64,000 nucleotides of DNA from Petaurus breviceps papuanus (GCA_028583685.1 JAMXIF010001194.1:2251559-2315558); one strand, 5' to 3'. Counted from the stretch's first letter, positions 10,019 through 21,089 are shown. Made by a program: numbers and translations. Notes: a model not told the origin generated them from the letters alone.

Positions 10019-10117
10019 GAGCCTAAATTTAAAAAGAAAGCCAAGCCTATAAGGACCCTCCTTCATTTCCCACTACCCAAAACACAGAATACTATTAATT
10101 CTTACTAGCTGTGTGCC

Positions 10118-10347
10118 CACAGTGCAGTCGATTGAATTCTGGGCCCGGAGTCAGATACTTGGTAGCTGTGTGACCCTGAGCAAAACACTTAACCTCTGTT
10201 TGTCTCATTTTTTCAGCAGAGGAAATGGGACTAATAATAGCACCAATTTCATAGAGTTGTTGTGAGTATCAAGCGAGATAATATTGATAACATATTTAGC
10301 ACAGTGCCTGACACATAGTAGGCATTTAAGAAATGCTTGTTCCCTTC
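10118..10347 (+). mobile_element. MIR CORE-SINE
   Basis: 'ttggtagctgtgtgaccctg', 'aataatagcaccaatttcat', 'cacagtgcctgacacatagt' in order; the hAT element at 10356 inserted right after it. Confidence 0.75.
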
Positions 10348-10355
10348 CCCTATAC

Positions 10356-10557
10356 CAGGGGTAGGGAACTTGCAGCCTCGAGGCCACAGGTGGCCGTCTA
10401 GGTCCTCGGGTGAGGTCTCTTGACTGAGTCCAAGTTTTATAGAACAAATCCTTTTATTAGGGGGATTTGTTCTGTGAAGTTTGGATTCAGTCAGAGGGCT
10501 ACACTGAGGACCTAGAAGGCCATATGTGGCCTCGAGGCCACAGGTTCCCCACTCCTG
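10356..10557. mobile_element. Palindromic hAT-type non-autonomous DNA element
   Basis: The element reads 'caggggtagggaacttgcag' inwards from the left and ends 'aggttccccactcctg'. Its two halves are inverted copies meeting near 10455 ('aacaaatccttttattaggg' against 'gggatttgttctgtgaagtt'). Exact 8-bp target duplication 'ccctatac' at 10348-10355 and 10558-10565, which is the hAT hallmark. A half copy lies at 17763. Confidence 0.9.
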
Positions 10558-10565
10558 CCCTATAC

Positions 10566-10660
10566 CTTTCAGCCTTAGTTTCATCATCTATAAAATGGGA
10601 ATACTACCTACTTCACAAAATTGTTGCAAGGAAAATACTTTTTAAATCTTAAAGTGGACT
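10566..10660 (+). mobile_element. MIR 3' part
   Basis: 'cagccttagtttcatcatct' and 'ctacttcacaaaattgttgc' are distal MIR. Confidence 0.65.
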
Positions 10661-10785
10661 TCCAGAAAAGATAGGTCCCTAAATGGAGACAGAAGGCCCA
10701 GTTCCCACAGAGCTGCTTCAGTAAAAACCTGCAGTTTACACCAGACCAAATAATGAGCAAGAAATCCAATGAGAAACTATAATCA

Positions 10786-11185
10786 GCCAATAGGCATTTG
10801 TTAAGCATTTACTATGGTTCTAGACATTGTACTAAGAACTAGGAATACAGGTAGAAAAGCAGTCCCTGCCCTCAAGAAGCTGACATGCAAATGAGGGAAG
10901 GTGGAACATAAAAGACCACCAAGGAGGGGGAGGTGAAGGTCTCTAGAGGGGGAAGGGAAGTATGGTAGAAGTCTGGAGTGCACAGAATGAGGCCCATGCA
11001 ACCTGAACGCTCTTCTAAAAATGAAGGTTCTGATGGGATCTGTCCAGTCAGGAGAGGCTGCGGGGATGGAAGATACTTCTAATGTGTAAATTCTAGGGTT
11101 AGAGTGAACTTTAGATGGAAGACCTGGAGGATTTGAGAAGAAGCCAGCATACAGCCAGGAGAGGAATAAGGAACTAAAATGAGGA
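10786..11185 (-). mobile_element. L2 LINE relic (antisense)
   Basis: 'gcatttactatggttctaga', 'gcagtccctgccctcaagaa'. The purine-rich part up to about 11180 fits the antisense L2 body but is weaker. Confidence 0.5.
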
Positions 11186-11233
11186 ACTTTTTCCACCCCA
11201 TAAATGCATAAAAAGTCATCTAGAAGCCCATGG

Positions 11234-11317
11234 GTGGCAGTAGTGGTGGTGGTGGTGGTGGTAGTAGTAATAGTTTAGTGGTGATGGTGGTGGTAGTAGT
11301 AATAATAATAATAACAA
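11234..11317 (+). repeat. Trinucleotide microsatellite (GGT/AGT/AAT)n
   Basis: 'ggtggtggtggtggtggtag' grading into 'agtagtaataataataataa' at the edge of a reversed MIR. Confidence 0.9.
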
Positions 11318-11512
11318 GAGCCAGCATTTATATAGCATTTTAAGATTTGCAAAGTACTTTACAAATATTATCTCATTTTGTCCTCACAACAACCTCGGAA
11401 AGTAGGTTCTATTATTATCCTCATTTGACAGATGAGGAAACTGAGGCTGAGAGAGGGTAAATGACTTGTCCACGGTCACACAGCTAATAAATGTCTGAGG
11501 CTAGTAAAAAAA
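11318..11512 (-). mobile_element. MIR CORE-SINE (antisense)
   Basis: 'gccagcatttatatagcatt', 'tatctcattttgtcctcaca', 'agatgaggaaactgaggctg' and 'ggtcacacagctaataaatg' in order. Confidence 0.8.
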
Positions 11513-11635
11513 GGATCTATGACCAAAGCCAGCACCAAAACAGGCAAACCAATCCACAGCCTCCTAGAACAAACAGAGACTATCTGGATATGTACACACC
11601 TTGTGCACAAAGCTCTCTGTCTAGAGAAAGGAGTA

Positions 11636-11776
11636 GAGGGGTGGCTAGGTGGCGTAGTGAATAGAGCACCAGCCCTGTAGTCAGGAGGACCTGAGTTCAA
11701 ATTTAGCCTCAGACACTTGACACACTTACTAGCCATGTGACTTTGGGCAAGTCACTTAAACCTCAATTGCCCTCCA
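11636..11776 (+). mobile_element. Short marsupial SINE
   Basis: 'ggggtggctaggtggcgtag', 'cagccctgtagtcaggagga' and 'gactttgggcaagtcactta', ending in 'aattgccctccagaaagg', whose tail expanded into the GAAG array. Confidence 0.85.
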
Positions 11777-11834
11777 GAAAGGAAGGAAGGAAGGAAGGAA
11801 GGAAGGAAGGAAGGAAGGAAGGAAGGAAGGAAGG
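11777..11834 (+). repeat. Tetranucleotide microsatellite (GAAG)n
   Basis: About 14 near-perfect ggaa units, growing from the tail of the SINE just upstream. Confidence 0.95.
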
Positions 11835-11884
11835 TCTAGGAGAGTCACACATCTCCAAGGCATCCAGAAAGCCTGGAAACTAAC

Positions 11885-13245
11885 ATGGAATAGTATTAAA
11901 AAAATAGTATAGGTCTAAAGATGCCTGAAATCCAGCCTAGAAGTAGCAAGTAACTCTAACAACTGTAAGTGAAGACTAAGAGGAAAAAAATGACTTTTTC
12001 TATAAGGACTACATGAAAACCTAGAAGAAATTAAGCAAAAGATAAAAAATAAAATAAAATAAGATCTCTAAAGGAAAGAATTGGGAAGAGAGTAAATAGC
12101 TTGGAAGAGAAGGTGATAAACCATGCCCAAGCAATGGGGTAAGACCAAATAAAATTCAATAACTCCATGAGAGAGTGAGAAAAATTAGAACAAAATCAAA
12201 AGATTAAAAGTGGAAGTGAAAAAAAAGTGGAAATTAGAAGTGTAAGAAAATATAAGATACCTGATATCAAAAATAACTGACTTGGAAAACAAATCAAGGA
12301 GAAGTAATTTAAGAATCACTAAATTTCTTGAAAACCATGATTTTAAAAAGCCAAGACATATTATTTCCAAAAAACTGCTCAGATCAATTAGAGAGGGCAA
12401 AGCAAAGAAAGGAAGAATCTACCCATGACCTTCTGAAAGAAAAATCCCAGGAACGTCATAGCCAAAATTTATAGCTTTCATGTCCAAGAAAAAAAAAATA
12501 CTGTAAGTATCCAGAAAGAAAGCATTCTAGTACCAAGGAACTACGGTATCAGGATCATAGTTTCTACCATAAAGGAAAGGAGATCTTAGAGTACAATATT
12601 CAAAAAAGCAAAAGATACAAGCTTACAGCCAGAAATAACTTGCCCTGTAAACAGACCTCAGACACATCAGTGAGTTTGGGGAATGTCTACCCCAAGTAAA
12701 TGAAGACTTACTAGGGAAGAATGGGTAAATGAGAATAATGTGTTCCAACTGCCATGAAGGTGACTGAAGGAGGCACTGTGGAGCACTTAAAACTTGGTCA
12801 GCTATCAAAGACACCAAAGTCACCCACTGTATCCCAGGCCATTGCCAGCAGTCCTGACCCTTGTCTTGCCACTGGTCTTCGATGATGACGCTAAAAGACA
12901 GAATGTGGATAAGGATAAACTCTGCCTGACTTAAATACAATTCATGCACAAGTCAAGACATTAACCTGTGATGTCATTGGTCCTCTTTGAAAACAAAGGG
13001 CAAACAACAATCCAACAGGGAGGGAAAAAACGCCAGTTTTTAAAGAAATGTCAGATTTTCAAGCATTTTGATGAAAATCGCCAGAGTTGAGTAGGAATTT
13101 TGTGATGTATACACAAGAGTCCAGTGAAACCTAGAAAGGAAAATTTATTTGAGCAATTGGAAGACATTATATGGGAATGAAATAGAATATTTTAATTTCA
13201 AAAATTATGACAAGAGATAATTTCAGAGTCTTGATGTGTTAAAAT
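11885..13245 (+). mobile_element. Old L1/HAL1 copy with ORF1 region, split by repeat R
   Basis: 11985-12200 resembles the LINE-1 ORF1 coiled-coil segment and 12240-12420 the following part ('ataactgacttggaaaacaa', 'ttaagaatcactaaatttct'). 12420-12650 matches the RNA-binding part seen in reverse at 28.3-28.6 kb. After R, 13030-13240 gives the ORF1 end ('tttcaagcattttgatgaaa') running straight into 3' UTR-like sequence, with no ORF2 visible, as in HAL1. The reading frame is too decayed to follow. Confidence 0.6.
12655..13012 (+). repeat. Family R dispersed repeat, copy 1
   Basis: Matches 52200-53190 piece by piece: 'gtctaccccaag', 'gcactgtggagcacttaaaa', 'cttggtcagctatcaaagac', 'gtgatgtcattggtcctc'. 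Ends in 'ggcaaacaacaat', an AAC-rich tail like those of Mar1/RTE. Lies inside the L1/HAL1 copy. Family name not recognised. Confidence 0.65.
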
Positions 13246-13963
13246 TATATCTTGTTCTGGCCTCCTTCTGGTCAGTAAGTTTATAAGTAGGAAGTAGCAA
13301 GTAGCAATAGCAGGAAATAAGATTGCAAGGGGAACCTAGAAGTTGTGTACAAAGCATTGCAAAGAACAAAGGAGTATAATTTACATCTGTATCTTACATT
13401 GACAAAAATCACCTCCTGGTAATCTGTGTTGAATCAAGGGAAGCTGTCCAGGCTTTTCTGTCAAGGCCTTTTGGTCCTATGATGTATAAATCTCAGACAA
13501 GTTCCAGACACTTGCAGTTAAGACCAGCGATCACCAAATGGCACTAATAACTTTGAGATGACACAGACATGTTAACTTTAAAGTTCTACTGACAACTTTG
13601 AGATAATTTGGACCTATTAAGGAACTAATCCCAAGGTAACACAGATAAGAATGAGCTTCTTCCCAAAAACTCACATAGAAACAAGACCTCAAACTCTTGC
13701 CCCCCTAAACACTCCTTTGCCTTCATCAGGTCCATGATACTGAGTGCTACCAACTCAAATCCATGGTGACATGAGTGATACTCTGTGCCTTTCCTGCTCT
13801 CCAATCTCTGTCCCATCACTGCCTGCCTTCCTTCACAATGCCACCCATCCCCAGGCCATTTGCCTCTGTACGCCATTTGTCTCTGTACTATCTGTGCCAT
13901 TTGCCCCCTGTAATAGTAATGGCATTTAAAGATTCCCCTGTATTGGCTTGGTTTTTGGTTTGA
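13246..13963. other. Unresolved sequence
   Basis: Contains an imperfect local repetition ('taactttgagatgacacaga' at 13549 and 'caactttgagataatttgga' at 13591) and 'tgatgtataaatctcag' near 13480, which could be part of an LTR. No family assigned. Confidence 0.4.
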
Positions 13964-14984
13964 TTGTGTTAAAACCCAGAGTTTGTTAATTCCACTTGTG
14001 GGATGGACTTATTGACATGAAAAGAGAGTGCTGAACTGGGAGGAGCTGGTGATGTAGATTTGGAGAGACACAAGAGAGAGGCAGAAGAACTTTTTGGAAG
14101 CACCCTTTTGGAGGCAGAGAGAGACCGAGAGGATTGCTGAGGGCCACTTTGAATTGCCCAGGACTTTTGAGACCTGCCACCCAGAGCTGCCAAGGACTGA
14201 GGAGACATGGCTATTATGCTGGTACTTTGTCTGTTTTGATGTTGTTTTGCCAGATTTGTCCATTGGTGAAAGACAGTGCTGTTGTTGCAGGAGTCTGGGA
14301 ACCTTTCTGTTGGTTCAGAGCTCTTGAGACTGTTCTGCAGACAGAGGATGAATTTATGAAGAGACTGGCATGTATCTTGTGGCCTTGCTAAGTTTTGTCT
14401 CCCCAGGAACAAAGATTGCTGAGAACTTGCCTCCTGTCAAGATGAAGAAAAGACCTCCATTTGGGTATTAAGTGCTGTGCTTAAACTTGTTGTAACTCTG
14501 GGGTAGATTCAATTGTGATCCAGGGGTGGGGAACTTTTGACCTTTTTGTGTTCTATGATTGAACAAATGAATGTACTTTACTTATGATTGGAAACTAATC
14601 TCCATTTGAGAAGAGGGGCTTTGTGATGGACTAAATGAAGGTACAGCCTAGGGGTGGAGTAGTATTTAGAACAGGGACTTTGTAATTGATTAAATGAATG
14701 TAATGTCCTGGGGTGAGGTAGTACTTGATGAACTCAGGTAGTACTTGGAGATTATTTAATCACACTTAGTAAATGCTGTATTTTGAATGATGTCATATTT
14801 TGATCTTCTCTGTTCTTAATTTGTCACTGAATAAAATGGAGAGCACCTATGCTGGTATTCTGAACCTTGGGAAGTTGCCTTTGCTTGGCATTACATTACA
14901 CCCCCACACCCTCTGTGCCTTATTAAAATGTAACTGCAGCCTCCATTCCCGCTGCCATGCTGCCATCGTGGTCTTTCCCTAACA
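13964..14984 (+). mobile_element. Possible solo LTR fossil
   Basis: Begins TG ('tgtgttaaaacccagagttt'), ends CA ('ctttccctaaca') and has 'gaataaaatgg' near 14830. No clear target duplication, so this is tentative. A degenerate tandem segment of about 59 bp lies at 14619-14736. An open frame of 147 codons on the minus strand here has no domain. Confidence 0.3.
14619..14736 (+). repeat. Degenerate 59-bp tandem repeat, two units
   Basis: 'ctttgtgatggactaaatga' at 14619 and 'ctttgtaattgattaaatga' at 14678, each followed by 'ggggtg' and 'gtagta.tt'. A third, weaker unit may start near 14551. Confidence 0.6.
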
Positions 14985-16670
14985 GTACACAAAGAACCGG
15001 GCATGCTTGTCCCATTTCATAATTTCATACATTAATTATTAATTCACCTGGATAGGATGAATCAATGTGGAGGAAAGAGAAGAAGCAGGAGAACAATTCA
15101 TATAAGATACAGAAACACCTCTCATGAGCATCCTGGGTTCTTTCTCCATAGTTTGATTTCATTTGGACAAATATGAAGGATTTTTATCATAATAGTTATT
15201 TGTAATATGTAATTGAACTCTGGCTTCAACTGTTTATTGCTATGAACTTGATTCCTTCCTTTTAGTGCAGTGAATTTAAAAATAAGCCCTAGAGATCTCC
15301 AGAACCCTCATGCTCTGACTTCTGGACTCTTGTACAGAGTAACAAATACTTCTATGCCCACATAAATAAATCCTTGGAGGATTCACTTCTGTAGGTTTAC
15401 AAGAATCTACTGCTTAACTCAGGTAGGTGAGAACCAGGTAAATTACATTGGCAGGAAGAAGAAAGAATTCATGTAGATAAAAACCCAAGCTGATCCCACT
15501 CTGAGACATTCAAGAAGAAAATCAATTATGGAGGAAGAACTAAGTTCTTGAGAATGTTCTTGAGAGGTTTCCCTATACCTTTTAGCTTTCCCCTTTTGAA
15601 GAATATGGGGGCAAAAATCAGGAAGAGATTTCTTGCTCCTCTCTGCTGCCATTATTTGGCCACAAGGCTTGAGGATGAGACCTTAGCCAATCATCCGTTG
15701 CCTTCAACCAATGTTCAATATCCTTTTACAAAGTTTTAGCTGGCCAATCAAATCTAATGACCTTTCAAGGGAGAAAGAGACCACTGGAAGTCTAAAAACA
15801 GTGCACCAGTACATCTCCTTGTCTCTGTTACTGTCCATCCCTTAATTTCATCAAGGGAGGGCACTCAACTGATTGAGAGTCTCCTGATAAACCATGCTCT
15901 ATCTTGCTAAAAAAAAAAAAAAAAGACTGTCAGATTCTCATTTTCTGACTTCCAAAATATAATCTATTAAATAGAATTCAGTCTCTAAGTTACCAATGCT
16001 CACTGTTGCCCGAACACCGACCAGGCTAGTGAATATAGCTGTTGGTGGATCTACAAGCTCTAAGACCCTATCTTCAAGGTCCCATTAAAACCATATCCTT
16101 CTGGTCACTAATACTCTGCAGTGTTTCAACTAGGATTGAAGAGAGAAGAAGCAAGAGGAGTCATTCTTGCATCTAAAGGTAAGAAACACGATAGTAAAGG
16201 AGTCCAACCATTCATTGGGAGAGCCTACAGAGACAGAAACAGGTTTTAAGACTTAGAGATAGGTGACTATGGTTTTTTCCTTTCTGCTAAGACATTTCCT
16301 TACTTGGATACTCAGCTGATTCCATCATGCCACTTAGTAAGGGATAATTCCAATGCTCCATTTCAAATGCTTTTTAGTGGTTTTTGAATTTGGGGATGAT
16401 TTGACAGATGCTATGAAGTGCTGACCTAGAAGCTATTATTTTTTTTTAATTGAGACTTTGCATTTCTGACATCACCATCCCAAGATCCCTATATCCTGAG
16501 GTTGGGGGTGGGGCAAGAAAAGAGGAGGAAATATGTATTTGAATAGCTGCAAATTAACCAGAACCAGCCAGAAACATCTGTGGATGGATTTTCTGATGAA
16601 CTGCACATGGGCTAACCCACATAGTCTGTGTGTCCTCTGTCCATGGTAGAGTAATGGAACGTTCAATCCA
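14985..16670. other. Unresolved sequence
   Basis: No family recognised. Holds an A-run at about 15909-15926, which may be the tail of an old retroposed element on the plus strand, and two 'ccaatca' motifs near 15685-15750. Confidence 0.4.
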
Positions 16671-17130
16671 GGCCCCTCACAGCCAGGCGCACTGTGATTA
16701 AAATGTAATGGGAACTAAATGAAAGGTCTCAGACCTGGCACAATGCCAGATGCTCTGGCTAGGTTTCTCTTTGCCACGCCCACCCCAGGCTCATTTCCCC
16801 TTTTTCAAACTGAATCTGCAGATGTGCTGTTCATAATTAGAGAGTAATTTAATTATCCACCCAAATTTTCATTTGGAAATTAATATTTAAATGGAGTCTA
16901 ACTGCTGTACAAGGTGCTTTTTGTACTGCTCATAAAAACAAAGAAGCCTGGAGAGCAAAAGCAGACAAACAAAAAGGCAGTGAGAAATAGCTGTGGATCA
17001 TCTGGGATGCCCCCTAGCATCCTTGTAACCTGACCCCAGAGCCTCACCGGGCCAGCACAGCCCCTGAGAGAAGGCCCAGCTAAGAGAGTGGCTAGCCATT
17101 TGGTGGAAGACAAAAAGCTTGTCTTCAGCA
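16671..17130. other. Repeat-poor block, possible conserved regulatory DNA
   Basis: Free of repeat signatures. It carries 'ttgccacgcccaccccagg' (KLF/SP-like) and clustered homeodomain-like sites: 'cataattagagag', 'taatttaattatcc', 'ggaaattaatatttaaatgg' between 16820 and 16900. Function is inference only. Confidence 0.4.
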
Positions 17131-17194
17131 AACCCCTATTTTCCTTTCTATTTCTTCATGCCCTTGATGAACTTCCTCCCTAGTGACCTTGGGC

Positions 17195-17448
17195 AAGTCA
17201 TTTAAGGTGACACAGAGAATGCAGCACTGGTCCTGGAATCAAGAAGACTTGAGTTCAAATCTGGCTTTACATACTTAATAGCTGTGTTACCCTAGGTAAG
17301 TCACAACCCCTGTCTGCCTCAGTCTCCTCAACTGTAAAATGGAGATAATAAGAGTGCCTACCTCACAAGATTATTGCAAGGATCAAATAAGATGATATTT
17401 GTAAAGTGCTCTGTAAGGCTTAAAGCCTATATAAATCCTATTGTTATT
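17195..17448 (+). mobile_element. MIR CORE-SINE
   Basis: 'ggtcctggaatcaagaagac', 'atagctgtgttaccctaggt', 'tcctcaactgtaaaatggag' and 'aaagtgctctgtaaggctta' in order. Confidence 0.8.
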
Positions 17449-17622
17449 TAAATTCAGATTTGGCTATGGAAAGGATCTTAGAGACCATCTAATCCCACCC
17501 TCTCATTTTACAGATGGAGATAGAGATTAGGTGACTTGTCTGGAGTCATATAGACAGCAAGTGTCTGAAGCTGGATTTGAACCTGGGACCTCTGACTCCA
17601 GAGTCAGTACCTGTCCCCTTGT
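17449..17622 (-). mobile_element. MIR CORE-SINE (antisense)
   Basis: 'tctcattttacagatggaga', 'gtgacttgtctggagtcata' and 'ggatttgaacctgggacctc' are reversed MIR landmarks. Confidence 0.7.
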
Positions 17623-17634
17623 TTCTTCTCTGGG

Positions 17635-17760
17635 AAGGTTTCCTTCCCTGGAAAATGAAGACGTTGGACTTGACAATTACTTAGATCCCTTCTGGCTCTG
17701 ATATGACATGTTATGTTCTACACAATTATGGATTTTCCAGCTTTAATATTGCATGTTCTA
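17635..17760 (+). mobile_element. MIR 3' part with extended tail
   Basis: 'ctggaaaatgaagacgttgg' and 'gatcccttctggctctgata', followed by 'atgttctacacaattatgga' as a second, decayed tail unit. Confidence 0.5.
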
Positions 17761-17762
17761 TG

Positions 17763-17850
17763 CCACAAGTGGAGAACCTGTGGCCTCAAGGCCATGCGTG
17801 GCCCTCTAGGTCCTCAAGCATGGCCCTTACAAATCTATAAAACTTGGAGT
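17763..17850 (+). mobile_element. Half copy of the palindromic hAT-type element
   Basis: 'gtggagaacctgtggcctca', 'aggccatgcgtggccctcta' and 'ggtcctcaagcatggccctt' match the left half of 10356-10557. The mirror half is missing. Confidence 0.75.
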
Positions 17851-17984
17851 GTATATCCAGTGTATATACAAGCAGTGTATATCCAACGTAAAAGTGCCAA
17901 ACTTATGGCTCCGGTTCCAGCTCTGCCACATACTAGGGAAAAAGGAAAGGGAATGAGCACTTACTATGTACCAGACATCATTTT

Positions 17985-18122
17985 ACAGTTGAGGAAACTG
18001 AGGCAAACAAGTTAAGTGGCTTTTCAACATCACACAACTAGCGAATGTCTGAGACTGGATTTAAACTCAGGTCTTCCTGACTCAAGGTTCAGCTCTCCAT
18101 CTACTGGGCCACTGAGCTGTCT
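17985..18122 (-). mobile_element. MIR/Mar-type CORE-SINE (antisense)
   Basis: 'gttgaggaaactgaggcaaa', 'acacaactagcgaatgtctg' and 'ctactgggccactgagctgt'. A short antisense L2-like start ('gcacttactatgtaccagac') precedes it. Confidence 0.7.
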
Positions 18123-18124
18123 CA

Positions 18125-18255
18125 TGCTAGCTATGTGACCTGGGACAATTCCCCTGCCCCGAGTCTCCTCTAAGGTCCTTCTGGGTCTGAATCTATAAGC
18201 CCTTTCAACCACTGATGTCCCGTTCCAACGTCTCTTCCAGCTCTGACACTCCACA
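18125..18255 (+). mobile_element. MIR 3' part
   Basis: 'gctagctatgtgacctggga' and 'ctaaggtccttctgggtctg', with a repeated tail unit 'gttccaacgtctcttccagc'. Confidence 0.55.
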
Positions 18256-18600
18256 CTCCCTCTCCACCTGTACCCATGTAAATCCAGGGGGTGCCTACAA
18301 CCCATACTGCCTGGGCGGGTCCCTCCAATGGCCTTTCAAACCAGACTGGCAGGTTTTCAATTTTGCATTTCTAAGGCTGTGACATTAAGACATTCTCTCT
18401 GCAGGCTCTAACTGTTCCTGCCTTACCTCCTCCATCAACTAAGCCTTCACAAATAACAAGGGAGGAGGGAATAAATTCTAGTTCTTTTCTCCTAATTAAA
18501 AACCCTTCCAAATGAGAGGAACTCTCCCTCTCAGCAAGAGCATAATCCATCCAGATAACTCAGAGAGAACAAATGCCAGGCAGAAATCCGTTAGCAACCG
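18256..18600. other. Repeat-poor block, possible conserved non-coding DNA
   Basis: No repeat signature. AT-rich motifs such as 'ctcctaattaaaaacccttc' near 18490 and 'gcataatccatccagataac' near 18540 are of the kind found in vertebrate enhancers, but this is only an impression. Confidence 0.3.
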
Positions 18601-18849
18601 AAAACTAATTTAAAAAACCGGGAAGGGAGGTAGGGGTGGGAGGGGGGCAAAGGGGGAAGCCACAGAAATGCAAATGGGTCAATAAAGGAGACAGGCTGGG
18701 GAAGGAACTGTCTAGATTTCAGAATCCAGAGTAATGGATCCAGTATCTGCATTTGGAGAACAAAAGGAGACTCGGAACCATAGGTAGGACCGAAGTCCTT
18801 TAAGGAATAGCACCCCCCAAGGCCTAAATCACAGTTCCTGTCCACAGTT

Positions 18850-19162
18850 GCTCAGAGGATCCCACAGTGAAGGGAACCCCCTCAATCTTCCAAGCTCTGT
18901 CTCTTTCCCAGCAACTCAGTCCCCTGCCCACTTCTTCTGTCCCTCTGAACTCTCCCAGGCCCCTAGGCCCTCTGTCCTCTCCCTGGATCCTCTTTCCCAG
19001 GCCCCTCTGGCCTCTCTATTCCTTAGACACCCCCTCCATCCACTCTATCTCCTCCCAGTTTCTCTGTCTTCTCTTTTGTCATCTCCTCACTGCTCTTCTC
19101 TCCCTAATTCCTCTGATCTTTAGTCCCTCTGTCCTCTCCACAATCTTTCTCTCTTCTCCCTA
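18850..19162 (+). repeat. Pyrimidine-rich tract
   Basis: About 300 bp dominated by C and T, with loosely repeated 'ccctctgtcctctccctgga'-type units. Two overlapping open frames rich in Pro, Ser and Leu result from it and are not genes. Confidence 0.75.
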
Positions 19163-19194
19163 AACCTTTCGGCCAGTTATTGGCCATTCTAAAT

Positions 19195-19745
19195 AACTAG
19201 ATAAAGTGTTTATCAAATGCCTACTATGTACCTTCCACTGTGCTAAACTTTCAAAGAGCATACATTCTGATAGAAAAAGATAAATCATAAAAGGGAGCTG
19301 AAAAACAGGGGAAAGAAAGAAAGTGGAGGGAAGTGAAAGAAGGGTGCATCTTGGGGACATGGCAGCTAGTAAGGAAGTGGAAGTGGAGCATGTAGGAGAA
19401 GGAGCTGGAAGTGAAAAGATCAACAGGCCTGTGGCTGTTCCAGGCAAGGATTCAGCATGTAAGCCCCAGGATGGGGTCATCCTCAGTGGCCAAGCCAGCT
19501 AGTGTGAAGGTGGATCTGAGGGAGCCTGAAGGGGATTCTACATTAGGAATGAAGGTAGAAGAGAGTATGTTCCACCAAAAGAAGAGCTGCATAGACCTCT
19601 ACATTCTCAGCTGCCTTCAGGGTAGGCATCTAAGACAGGCAACAGCAAGGAAGGTCAGAAGTTTGGGGAAGGCTCTTCCCTGTGGGCCCTTTCAGGAGAG
19701 TCCCAGAACATTCTGGCCTAAGCTCAGGAGTTCCTGGAAATAGTA
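19195..19745 (-). mobile_element. L2 LINE relic (antisense)
   Basis: 'caaatgcctactatgtacct' and 'gtgctaaactttcaaagagc' identify it. The rest, purine-rich to about 19745, fits an antisense L2 body but is weakly supported. Confidence 0.45.
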
Positions 19746-19944
19746 ACTGGACAACAGTACAGCTTAGCTTAGGGTTATCACTATTCCTAACTTTGGTCCT
19801 CACTATAGGAAGTCAGGGAGTATGAGAGTGCAGATGATTGGATCAAGTTGGCACATCCTCCTGTAGGTAGGCTGGACGTTCCCCTTGATACCTAGTGCAT
19901 GCCCCATTGTCCTCTGTAGTAGTCCCATCTCTCCTCAGCTTGGT

Positions 19945-20143
19945 ACAGTGGGAAAGGCATATAGCTTTGACCCTGAAGAACTAGGCTTTTGGCCTAGCTC
20001 TGACATTTATTCATCATATAACTCTCCAGGTCTCAGTCTTCTCACCTGTAAAATGTTGGTACATTCCTCACAGAGCTCTTTTGAAGGTTGACTATGAAAG
20101 TGCTTTGTGAACCTAAAGAGTTACATAAATGACAGCTCTTATT
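19945..20143 (+). mobile_element. MIR CORE-SINE
   Basis: 'agtgggaaaggcatatagct', 'tctcacctgtaaaatgttgg' and 'gaaagtgctttgtgaaccta' in order. Confidence 0.7.
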
Positions 20144-20144
20144 A

Positions 20145-20600
20145 GAATTCATTTATGTAAGTTTTTACTGGGAACTTACATGAATAAACCTTGTGGGTGA
20201 TACAAGAGAAGTCTGAAACTTGCCCCCTGCCCTCAAGGAACATGTATTCTGTTTGGAGAGAAGAGTCATGCATACTGAACACCTAAAAGAAGGAATAAGA
20301 TTATACAATTAATGGCAAACATTTACAGACATAACCATGGCATTTGGAGAAATAAGAAATTACTGCTGGCAGGAGAGGTCTGGGAGGCGTCCCAGAGGGT
20401 TTGTACTCAGACTATGTAGGATTTATGGAAATGAAAAGCAAGTGGATGGGGAGGAGGACAGGATGAGCAAAGGTATAGAGGGGAGAGTGGGAGGGGAGCA
20501 GTGAGTTATCATGGTTATCACGGAGGGCACTCTTTGAAAAAGGAAGGGAAGATGAGTTAGGGGAGTAGACCTTAGCTAAATTAAAAGAAATTGGCAACAT
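20145..20600 (-). mobile_element. L2 LINE relic (antisense)
   Basis: 'cttgccccctgccctcaagg', 'tatggaaatgaaaagcaagt' and the downstream purine-rich 'aggatgagcaaaggtataga' follow the order of an antisense L2 3' half. Confidence 0.55.
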
Positions 20601-20902
20601 AATCAGGCTGATTTTCATCTGCTTTCATTAAACTGTGGGTTCTTTTAAACCTACAGAAGCAAATCCTCCTTGAGTTTGCATGAGCACAGAAATATTTGTC
20701 ACCCTCTGCAAGAGAAGCTGGAGGACAGGGTGACAGGGCTCTCCTGTCCTATTGGGCTCGTTTTCAGATTCTTTGTTCTAGATGAGAGGAATTGGGTTAA
20801 TGATAAAGTAGGACAGTGGGAGTCATGCTTCAATTATGTTTAAAAACAAGTTTAATAATAATAATTCACACTTACACAGCATTTTAAGGATCATAATGTT
20901 TA

Positions 20903-21045
20903 GTTGGCATAATGGATAGAAGGCCTGCCTTAGAGTGAGGAAGGCATGGATTCAAGTATTGTCTCTGGCTGTCTGACCCTGGACAAGTTATTTAACCTCT
21001 CATTGTCCCAGTCAAGGTTCACTGACTTTCAGCTGTTAATGTCTT
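20903..21045 (+). mobile_element. MIR3-type CORE-SINE
   Basis: 'tggcataatggatagaaggc', 'gtctgaccctggacaagtta' and 'acctctcattgtcccagtca'. A short reversed MIR piece, 'cacagcattttaaggatcat', precedes it. Confidence 0.6.
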
Positions 21046-21089
21046 GGCAATCTCCATGGATGGAGAAAGTTTCCAGGTCAAGAACTCCT

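Noticed and set aside
13969-14412. Longest open frame in the window (147 codons, minus strand) as a gene
   Set aside because: No recognisable domain, Ser/Gln-rich low-information sequence, open frames in other phases over the same bases, and it lies within a possible LTR.
18848-19163. Pro/Ser/Leu-rich open frames
   Set aside because: Produced by a 300-bp pyrimidine tract; two phases are open at once.
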